Shown here piece after piece: positions 22,301 through 29,649 of a stretch of 64,000 bases of DNA; position 1 is the stretch's first letter; each line of letters starts with the position of its first letter. The translations under genes were made by a program, and so were the position numbers. This DNA comes from Closterium sp. Naga37s-1 (taxonomy: Eukaryota; Streptophyta; Zygnematophyceae; Desmidiales; Closteriaceae): positions 310,001 to 374,000 of the forward strand of contig CANJKZ010001112.1 of the NCBI GenBank assembly GCA_947471745.1, in the 5' to 3' direction. Under the pieces are notes generated by a model. It had not been told where the DNA came from. It searched no databases and was given only the letters and a program-made list of their open reading frames with translations.

Positions 22301-25300
22301 CGCTTCCATCGTCTCACCCCCACACACTCTCACACCCACGCCAACACCATCGCCTAACTCGCACAATCAACTCCACCGCTGCTGAACCCCTTTGCACCCA
22401 TACCATTCCCCTCCATCTTTCTGCTGTTTCCCTGCTTTGCCAGCCCCATTGAGATCACAGCAAAGAGCACATAGCAGCAGTCGCCTCCCATTTAAATGGC
22501 AGTCCCCTCAAACCTCTTCCTGCCATCCATCTTATTCCCTCTCCCTCCTACCCTCTGCCGCTTGCTGCTACCAACAGTCCCATGGAGATCACAGCAGAGC
22601 ACATAGCAGCAGTGGCCGCCCACTGGACCGGCAGTCCCCTGCAGCACCTCTCGCTCTCCGACCAGCAGCACCTCGCAGGGCTGGAAGAAGCACTAGAGAG
22701 AGACACTACCACCCCCTGACTCTTCTGTTGTCTCCTTCCTCCGCTGCCTTTCCCCTTGTGCTACTATTCCCCTGTTCCAGCCCCACGCACATCACAGCAG
22801 AGCACATAGCAGCAGTGGCCGCCCACTGGACGGGCATCCCCCTGCAGCAGCTCTCGCTCTCCGACCAGCAGCACCTGGCAGGGCTGGAAGAGGCGCTGGA
22901 GACGCGCGTGGTGGGGCAGGGGCAAGCTGTGAGGGTGATAGCACGCGCGGTGCAGAGGGCGAGGGTGGGGCTGAAGGGGGAGGGGAGGCCGGTTGCGGCT
23001 CTGCTGTTCTCGGGGCCGACTGGGGTGGGGAAGACGGAATTGTGCAAGGCACTGGCAGCTCACTACTATGGATCGGTGAGTGGCAGTGGGGTGCGGTGAA
23101 GGGGGTTAAGAGGGCGGTGCAGAGGGCCGTGGTGGGGCTGAAGGGGAGAAGGAGGCCAGTGGTGGCTCTGCTGTTGTCGGGACCCAATAGGATGTGACCG
23201 CTAGCGCCACCACTCCTGTTCTCCACTACACATGGTGAATAGTGGTGGGGTACGGTGCAATGCGTGCAAATCCCCCTTGCTCTCGGCCGTTCCGCATTGC
23301 TGCCAGTCTCTGCCTGCCATGCCACAAAGACAGGTCTCCATCCCGCATTGCGCTCATCCTGTGCCTTCCAGGAAGATTCCATGATCCGTCTAGACATGTC
23401 TGAGTACATGGAGCGCCACGCTGTCAGCAAGCTGATTGGAAGTTCAGGTCTATTTCCCCTATCTGCATTTTCCCACACTGCCATAAATGACTTCTCCAGG
23501 AGGATTCCTTGATTCGTCTCGATATGAGCGAGTACATGGAGCGCCACGCTGTCAGCAAGCTGATTGGAGCGCCGCCCGGCTATGTGGGGTACGGCGAGGG
23601 CGGCAAGCTCACGGAGGCCGTCCGCAGGCGGCCGTTTTGTCTTATTCTCCTGGACGAGATTGAGAAGGCGCACCCGGACGTCTTTAATCTCCTGCTGCAG
23701 ATATTCGAAGACGGACGACTGACCGATTCGCAGGTGGGTGTGTGTGTATGCGTGGTGGCTGGTGGGTGGGTGTGGGGTGTGTGTGCGGTGTTGTATTCTC
23801 CTGGACGAGATCGAGAAGGCGCACCCGGACGTCTTTAATCTCCTGCTGCAGATTTTTGAAGACGGGCGGCTCACTGACTCGCAGGTGGGTGGGTGTGTGT
23901 GTGGAGTCTTGACTTATCAAGGTGCACTCCGACGTCTTTAATCTCCTCTCGCAGTATTTGAAGATGGCCGACTTACTGACTCACAGGTGTGTGTTTCTAC
24001 ACAGGCGGCTGACTGACTTGCAGGTGGGTGGGTAGAATGTTGTAAGGGTCTGGTATGGGCAACAGCTTCGTGTGAGGGTCCCACAATCTTGCAAAATGGG
24101 AGAATTTTATACTTTCCTGGTGTCTCTATTTGAAGAGGGCATTTTCTGGTACCCACTGCGTCAGCTTCCTCTGATGCTCCCCTGACTCACTCTCCCGGAT
24201 CCCCCTCGTAACTCCCCCCTCTTACACCACCCCTCATTTTCCCGCTCAACCCTCCTCTCCTCTCCCCATACCAATCCAGGGCTGCCACGTGTCCTTCAAA
24301 GACGCCCTGATAGTCCTGACGTCCAACGTGGGCTCACAGAACATCGCAAAGCGGGGGCTCTAATCACAGCGGCTTCCTCTAATGCCCTGACTCCCAGTTT
24401 TGAGGCGCCTCAAAACTGACTCCCTCCCTCCATACAAGCACTCCCAGCAATGCTCGCCTCCTCTGTTTCTGCCCTTCCATTCCCGTCTCCTCCCCCTCGC
24501 CATTGACAAATCCAGGGCCGCCACGTGTCGTTCAAGAACGCCCTGATAGTCCTGACCTCCAATGTGGGCTCTCAGGCCATTGCGAGAGGCGGCACCCACC
24601 GCATCGGCTTCCTCTCGCCAGGGGATTATGCGGCTGCTGATGGGAATGGGGGGAGAGGTGGCGGGAGAGAGGCGCGGGCGGATGCGGGGCGATATGCGGC
24701 GATGAAAGAGGTGGTGATGGAGGAGTTGAAGGCGCACTTCCGGCCGGAGCTGATGAACCGCATCGACGAGGTGGTGGTGTTCCGAGTGCTCGAGAAGGAA
24801 CAGGTGAGCATTGGGGCACATGGGGGGCTATATGCCGCGATGAGGGAGGTGGTGATGGAGGAGCTGAAGGGGCGTTTTGGCCGGAGCTGATGAACCGCAT
24901 CGACGAGGTGGTGGTGTTCCGAGCGTTGGAGAGGGGAGCAGGTGAGCACGTGTGAATAGGGAGGGAGAGGACTGGTGCGGAGCTGATGAACCGCATCGAT
25001 AAGGTGGTGGTTTTCCGAGCGCTGGAGAGGCAGCAGGTGAGAAGCGAGGGAAGGAAAGAGCATGTGCGTGCGCATGTATATGTGTGTTTGTCTCAGAAGG
25101 CAGATGCGGGGCCATATGCGATGGTGGTGTTCCGAGCGTTGGAGAGGGAGCAGGTGAGAGTGTGTGAATTTAGTGGCAGATGTGTTAGTGTGTGAACAAA
25201 GTGAGTAGGATGCTGTGAGGGAAAGTCATCTGGTGATGACTGCATTGGTGGAGAGGGGGTATAGAGAGACAGGTGAGAAAGGCCGGAGAGGAGGGGGCGG

Positions 25301-27105
25301 TCATTTGTAAGAGAAACTGAATCAGGAAGTGGTGATGGGCTGATGAAGTGGATCGATTGGAGCAGCGCTGATAAGGCTGACAGGATGGCTGTACTGTACC
25401 CAGCCCTGACAAGGAAAAAAAAATTGAGACGTCTCAAAAGGGATGGCGGTTCCTTTGGCGGTTCCCAACTCACTAGATCCGAGTGATTGCAACTTGATGA
25501 TGTGAAGTTTTTGTTTGGCTTGCCCAAGAGAGGAATCAACCTGGAACTCTCGAAAGCACTCACGGCGCGGATTTGTGGGAGGAGTGGTACAACAGGCCAA
25601 TACAGAAGCTTATTCCGTCATCCCCCCCACATGTTTTCTGGTCCCCCAATTCCCAGATCCGAGTAATTTCCGACATGAGGAATCAGCCTGAACGTTTCAG
25701 AGGCACTTGAGCCATTCACCTATTTCTCTCACCCATTCCTCCCAAATCTGAGCAATTGCCAACATGGTGGTGAAGAAAGGAGTCGGCTGATAGACTCGCT
25801 TCAAATAGCTCAGGGAAGTGAAGTTCTCAGGCATGCGAGTAAACTATTGGCACTCGCGAAAGGTTAGGTTGCGAAGGCACAGCAACAAGCTCCTTCGTGT
25901 GGTCGAGAAGGCTCATGAAAATCCCGACCGCAAATAAGAGTTTCTTTCGTGCATTTGCAAGCTGACCTTTTGCGAGTGCCATCACTTCACTCGATGTTTG
26001 AAAGCTTCACTTTCCTAAACCGATTGCCGACATGAGGACTTAACCTGGACCTTTCAGAAATACACAAAACAATAACCCCTTCCTCCCCCCCGTCCCTCCA
26101 GATTTGAGTCATTGCCAACATGATGTCAAAGAGTCGGCAGTTGGGTTTGCCAAGAGAGGAATCAACTTGAAATTTCCAGAAGCGCTCATGCAACAAACCC
26201 CTCATCCCTGCCTCCTTTCTTTTCTTGTACCTTCTCTTGTCCCACACTTCCCTCCAAATGCGAGTGATTGCCAACATGATGATCAAGGAGTCAGTCGGTT
26301 GACGTGCTTGCAAAGAGATTATCAACCTGGACGTTTTAGAAGCTCTCTAACCATTCACCCCCTTCTCTTCCCCCTTTTCTCCCCCCTTCTCGTCCCCCTT
26401 CCCTCCAGATCCGAGTGATTGCCAACATGATGGTGAAGGAATCAGCTGACCGTTTGGCCAAGAAGGGAATCAACTTGCAAGAGTCGGAATCACTCGTAGA
26501 TCAAACACCCCTCTTCCCTGTCCCCATCTTTTTTCTTGACCCTCCTCCTGTCCACCAATTCTATCCAGATCCGAGTAATTGCCACCATGATGGTCAAGGA
26601 GTCAGCTGATCGTTTGGCCCTGAAAGGAATCAACCTGGAAGTTTCCGAGGCGCTCATGGAGCGAATCTGCGAGGAGGGGTATGACAGGGCGTACGGGGCG
26701 CGCCCGCTGCGACGTGCCGTCACACGATTGGTCGACGATCCGATAAGCGAGGCTGTGCTGGCAGCTGAGGGGAGCAGCAGCAGCGGCCGCAACCGCCACG
26801 TCAGCAGCAATGACCTGTCGGAATCCCTGCCGTCCGTTCCCTCCGTGCTGCTTCCTGTGATCGCAGCTCACGCTGCAACAAATGCCCCCACCCCTGCTGC
26901 TGACGCCAGCGCACCCCTCAGTGATGTCAGCGGGGTCAGGGAGGGTGCGTTTACACCTGGCGACACGGCACTGGTGGATGTGGGGGGGGATGGGGAGCCG
27001 GTGGTGATCCGACTGCCTCGCCCTGACGTGTGTGAAATGGGGCTGTGTCTTCCCTTCCTCAAACTGGCTGTTCCTGCTGCTCCCACCCTCTCCCTCCCTG
27101 ACTAA
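13382..27105 (+). CDS. CLPD: Plastid ClpD-type AAA+ chaperone, 12 exons
   Basis: Exons: 13382-14139, 14767-14942, 15958-16070, 17028-17150, 17692-17940, 19207-19308, 20893-21174, 21798-21952, 22781-23075, 23500-23733, 24516-24803 and 26569-27105. Phases close to 3312 nt (1103 aa). A Ser/Ala-rich transit peptide precedes the Clp N-domain ([13 protein letters not shown], about residue 118). D1 has Walker A GEPGVGKT (363-370) and Walker [11 protein letters not shown] (430-439). D2 has GPTGVGKT (731-738), pore loop GYVG (779-782), Walker B LILLDEIE (about 799-806) and C-terminal [13 protein letters not shown] (963-975). The N-domain and linker ([32 protein letters not shown]) fit ClpD/ERD1 better than ClpB or ClpC. 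ClpD feeds substrates to the stromal Clp protease. The exon 3 acceptor could also be three bases later. More than 40 partial exon copies crowd the introns. Confidence 0.92.
14249..14345 (+). repeat. ClpD exon 1 echo (3' edge plus donor)
   Basis: A copy of the last about 85 bases of exon 1 (ttcatcgcgccggaacatctgg...) with the following gtgaga donor. It lies about 190 bases downstream in intron 1. Several silent and a few replacement changes separate it from 14060-14150. Confidence 0.9.
14494..15345 (+). repeat. ClpD exon 2 echoes, both sides
   Basis: Upstream copies at about 14494-14575 and 14607-14695 carry the acceptor and 5' part (ctgggagtgc, then ctgcacgaggcagcgttggc). Downstream copies at about 14975-15093 and 15195-15345 carry the 3' part ending in gggaagaaag plus a gt donor. 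The intact exon is 14767-14942. Each intact-exon copy is also preceded by ttgactgcgttgactttcag repeats. Confidence 0.88.
15563..15581. repeat. Palindrome of the TTTTGAG family, one base short
   Basis: TTTTTGAG, then GCG, then CTCAAAAA: the GGCGCC-centred form with one base missing. It lies between the downstream echoes of ClpD exon 2 and the upstream echoes of exon 3. Confidence 0.8.
15655..15880 (+). repeat. ClpD exon 3 upstream echoes
   Basis: Two copies (about 15655-15735 and 15800-15880) of the exon 3 acceptor region and 5' part (cagcagagtgcgttggagca...). The nearer copy is almost identical to the functional exon. The farther one has a stop and several changes, which suggests stepwise duplication and decay. 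Confidence 0.88.
16180..16540. repeat. Long fold-back inverted repeat in ClpD intron 3
   Basis: The segment about 16215-16320 is repeated in inverted orientation at about 16395-16500. Arms share agcattcatggctagtgca / its complement, gtgccataaa and gattccgct. Arms of roughly 100 bases surround a loop of about 80 bases. I saw no terminal-repeat or target-duplication signature typical of a named transposon family. It could be a fold-back element or a source of hairpin RNA. Confidence 0.75.
16715..17430 (+). repeat. ClpD exon 4 echoes (Walker A exon)
   Basis: Upstream, worn copies of the 5' part lie at about 16715-16765 and 16865-16930 (caccaagacaaccccgtgctg; ctcgttgcaccaacccttag). Downstream, copies of the 3' part with donor lie at about 17215-17300 (ggggtgggcaagacggccat..., gtgaga) and 17335-17430. 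The intact exon is 17028-17150. The downstream echoes retain the GKT segment but lack an acceptor next to it. Confidence 0.88.
17505..18180 (+). repeat. ClpD exon 5 echoes (Walker B exon)
   Basis: An upstream copy (about 17505-17645) holds the 5' two thirds, up to gtgatagacgaggtgcata, with an internal deletion. Downstream copies at about 17988-18062 and 18118-18180 hold the gatagatgaggtgcacacga and ggtgggagctggc part. The intact exon is 17692-17940. Confidence 0.85.
18467..18546. repeat. Inverted repeat with splice-donor-like arms
   Basis: Arms of 21 bases (18467-18487 and 18526-18546) are reverse complements with one mismatch. Each contains ctgcaggtaaag, a strong donor-like sequence. A shorter nested pair (ggccgctcac/gtgagcggc) lies inside. 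It is located in ClpD intron 5. Confidence 0.85.
19454..19540. repeat. 16-bp minisatellite in ClpD intron 6
   Basis: Five near-perfect tandem copies of ataacgaggatgtggt lie between two exon 6 echoes. Confidence 0.9.
19626..19772. repeat. GGGAT/GGGGT pentamer array in ClpD intron 6
   Basis: A run of gggat units with an embedded gggtg stretch, about 140 bases, between exon 6 echoes. The same pentamer occurs in reverse orientation at 35596-35690. Confidence 0.9.
19958..20830 (+). repeat. ClpD exon 7 upstream echoes, four copies
   Basis: Copies at about 19958-20062 (itself internally duplicated), 20205-20315, 20383-20590 and 20645-20830 hold the acceptor and 5' part of exon 7 (gaggcccaccacaagtgtgc). 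The two nearest also include the cgacaaggaaattgacc or caaggcaattgacctg part. The intact exon is 20893-21174. All four are upstream, and completeness rises towards the intact exon. Confidence 0.9.
21338..21350. repeat. Palindrome TTGAGTCGACTCA between direct repeats
   Basis: Core TGAGTCGACTCA is a perfect palindrome. It lies between imperfect copies of a 34-35 bp sequence (gcaacaacacctcgggagc type) at 21272-21305 and 21353-21387. Confidence 0.85.
21422..21533. repeat. 44-bp perfect duplication with central palindrome
   Basis: The same 44 bases (starting attctctctccccgtgcaaa) occur at 21422-21465 and 21490-21533 with no difference. Between them is the 18-bp perfect palindrome TTTTGAGTCGACTCAAAA (21464-21481) plus 8 bases. 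The palindrome's first two bases overlap the left copy. Confidence 0.95.
22440..23200 (+). repeat. ClpD exon 9 echoes (second Walker A exon)
   Basis: Upstream copies of the acceptor and 5' part lie at about 22440-22520 and 22565-22715 (agatcacagcagagcacata). A downstream copy of the 3' part lies at about 23100-23200 (cggtgcagagggccgtggtg, ctctgctgttgtcgggaccc). The intact exon is 22781-23075. Confidence 0.88.
23365..24030 (+). repeat. ClpD exon 10 echoes
   Basis: The upstream copy (about 23365-23450) keeps the acceptor and first 75 bases (gacatgtctgagtacatgga). Downstream copies at about 23795-23895, 23920-23995 and 24002-24030 keep the 3' part ending tgactcgcag with gtgggt donor; the first retains the full [11 protein letters not shown] codons. 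The intact exon is 23500-23733. Confidence 0.9.
24275..25165 (+). repeat. ClpD exon 11 echoes
   Basis: The upstream copy (about 24275-24362) has the acceptor and 5' part (gccacgtgtccttcaaagac). Downstream copies at about 24826-24945, 24965-25045 and 25100-25165 have the 3' part (agctgatgaaccgcatcgac, ggtggtgttccgagc) with gtgag donors. The intact exon is 24516-24803. Confidence 0.9.
24395..24418. repeat. 24-bp perfect palindrome, GGCGCC centre
   Basis: Arms CAGTTTTGAG and CTCAAAACTG around GCGC. It lies between the upstream echo of ClpD exon 11 and the intact exon. Confidence 0.95.
25424..25437. repeat. Palindrome TTGAGACGTCTCAA
   Basis: A perfect 14-bp member of the family with ACGT centre. 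It lies in ClpD intron 11, between the exon 11 downstream echoes and the exon 12 upstream echoes. Confidence 0.9.
25470..26500 (+). repeat. ClpD exon 12 upstream echoes, about seven copies
   Basis: Copies of the acceptor and 5' part (agatccgagtgattgccaac, then gaatcaacctgga) start near 25470, 25655, 25740, 26015, 26095, 26255 and 26400. They range from worn fragments to one (26400-26500) nearly identical to the intact exon at 26569. As expected for a last exon, echoes occur only on the upstream side. Confidence 0.9.
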
Positions 27106-27282
27106 GGGGCGCATGCGGACATGCTTGCATGTGGCAACCAGGTTGCCTGTGTGATGGGGATGTGCCTTTTCTTCCAGTAACTCCCTGCTCCTGCTGCGTC
27201 TTCTTTCCCTCCCTGAGTATCTCTCTCTGCCCTCCTGACTAAGGGGCGTGTCTTCTGTGTATAGTAACCAGGGTGACTGTAT

Positions 27283-27832
27283 AGGTGGTGAATCAAATGG
27301 TTGGTGGTTATGCACTGCCAAAGGACCCAACAACAGGCGGTGGTGGCTGCAGCAGATGGGCTGAGGAGAGGAATAGGGCTTATGTAGATTTGTATATAAT
27401 GGGTGACGTGCGGGGAGATTGCTGACCTTCATGTGAGGATTGGTCTGTGCCACGCATTGAAGGATGGTGGCAAATTATGAGCATATCTCAACTTTGAAAC
27501 AAACTGAAGGCGGTGTGTGGTCCGGGAGTATTTTCATGCAGTTTTGATTGGATTTAATCTGTTCAGGTGGTGAATCAAATGGTTGGTGGTTATGCACTGC
27601 CAAAGGACCCAACAACAGGCGGTGGTGGCTGCAGCAGATGGGCTGAGGAGAGGAATAGGGCTTATGTAGATTTGTATATAATGGGTGACGTGCGGGGAGA
27701 TTGCTGACCTTCATGTGAGGATTGGTCTGTGCCACGCATTGAAGGATGGTGGCAAATTATGAGCATATCTCAACTTTGAAACAAACTGAAGGCGGTGTGT
27801 GGTCTGGGAGTATTTTCATGCAGTTTTGATTG
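27283..27832. repeat. 268-bp near-identical tandem duplication after ClpD
   Basis: 27283-27550 and 27565-27832 match along 268 bases with one c/t difference seen (ggtccggg versus ggtctggg). They are separated by 14 bases. The first copy begins about 180 bases after the ClpD stop, so this is probably 3' UTR or downstream sequence. Each copy contains ttgtatataatggg. Confidence 0.93.
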
Positions 27833-29640
27833 AGTGTTGAGTCAACTTGTAAGAAAGTAGTTTCTATGTACCGGTAGGTTTTATTCGACTACATTTGGCT
27901 TGCTTCGTACATGGGAATGAAGTGCAGGTATATTTGAAGGCGAAGGTAGTGTTTTTCCCTCAACCCACATCCTCCGTGATGCTCGTCAAGCCATCCACCG
28001 TAGCGCACGGAATAGCTTGCGGCTAATTAGCGAAACATGTGCACATGACGACGCATGGATGCTTTTGAAGCAAAACAAACTCATGAGCAAGAGGGTCTTG
28101 TCCAGGCGCTCTTGATAACGGGGTAGCCATTCCATTTCCCAATTGCTGGTCGCCTCGCTAACCGTCATGATCCGATCGTACGCCGTCGCCATCGCGTTGC
28201 TGCTCGCCGGAGCATCTGTCGTCCACAACATCTACAAGCCAGACCTGGTAACCACCACGTTCACCGTCATGATTTGTTGATGACTGCGTTGACCGTCAGT
28301 GCAGAGATTTCTGCTCTTAACGGGAGTTGGAGCTCTACGAAATGCTTCTTTGCAGCCACGCAAACTTTGTTGTTCACTAAGGAGAAATTTGGCTAAGTGT
28401 TGAGAAAGGCATAGCTTTGGCACACAAAGAGAATTCACTAGAATAGAATAAAAATAGAATACAAGGGGTAAAGAACTACCCAACCACTGAACCTACCAAG
28501 AGAACGTTCTCACCTAGAACGTTTAGATAACTACTACTTAGCTGCGCTTTGCCAAGTCAGCATCGGCAGGTGAAAATTACAACACATGCTTAGTTGGTAA
28601 TTTTTACCTACCTAAAAGTAGTTATTTTAACTGTTAAGGTTGTTTTAAACAACTTCTGTAACGCACGTTTTCGTAGTTACGAAAACGTGCGCCAGGTTCA
28701 GTTTGCTCAGGTGGTTCAATTCGCCCCCAGATTGAACACCCCAAGTTCACGCACTGTTTCCGGGGGTCAATTTCTCAATGTCCGCAATGTTCCGAAATTC
28801 CCACGCAAAAGTTCCGAAACGATCGCACTTTCGCATCGGAGGGGTTCGCCGGTAGAAGACTTGGTCCTCTGCAGAATTTCGCTTCTGCAGATGCGCCTTC
28901 TTCTGCAGCTCCGAAATCTCTGCAGATGCGCCCTCCTCTGCAGCACCACGATCTGCTCTGCAGATTCGCCCTCTTCTGCAGACTCAATTTCTGCAGACAC
29001 GCGTTCCTCTGCAGCAGGAGTTCATTTCCGCTTCTGCGAAGTACTTCTGCTGCAGTGCAGGGCTCCGCCCTGTCTTTTGCGATTTCCGCTTCGGTAGAAT
29101 TTTGCGTCCCCGCAGAACTCGACGACCCTCTGCAAGGTCAGTGCAATCTCAACAGTCAGGAGTTGGTAACGACCGAGATGCCGTTAGGTCTCCACTTTAT
29201 AATCCAGCATTTTGTTTTGATTCCGCCAATCTGGAGAATCAGTAGCTATCACAATGACCCCTGCGACCCTAATCAGGGATACAAGGAGCTACAGCTGTGA
29301 TGAGTGTTTCAGTACTTGTTCTTGCGTTTGGGTACCTTTCCGATCCCGTCATGCTCTTCAGGAGATTAATTAATCTCGCTCCCTCCCCCGACCATCCATG
29401 CTTATTGATGCTGAAACTTCTGACAGACTATACCCGGTGCTGTTAGCGGCAGGGAGCGAGCGGAGAACGCGGAGACTCAAAAGGCCGGGGGAGGCGAAGA
29501 GAGAGCTACCAGTACCGAGGCCAACACGAATTCAGCCTCGACAGTTCCTAGGCAAAAACAATAAACGAGACAGTGAACCCTGTTGGCAAATGCCATATTG
29601 CTGTTATCATCTCTTATACATTCAATATAACAGTATTCCC
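27833..29640. other. Intergenic region, no gene recognised
   Basis: I found no supported gene. It contains the 30-bp hairpin at 28662-28691 and a CTGCAG-rich repetitive stretch (28856-29060) in which ctctgcagatgcgccctcct-like units recur. Open frames here are low-complexity. Confidence 0.4.
28662..28691. repeat. 30-bp near-perfect hairpin
   Basis: Arms CGCACGTTTTCGTA (28662-28675) and TACGAAAACGTGCG (28678-28691) are exact reverse complements around gt. Confidence 0.95.
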
Positions 29641-29649
29641 TAACCCAGA

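Noticed and set aside
13382..27105. Multiple tandem ClpD pseudogenes or a ClpD gene cluster
   Set aside because: Copies are single partial exons placed beside their own intact exon in gene order. No second ordered set of exons exists.
28594..29097. Plus-strand frame of 167 codons
   Set aside because: Composed of CTGCAG-rich repeats with no domain, and no splice-consistent partners.
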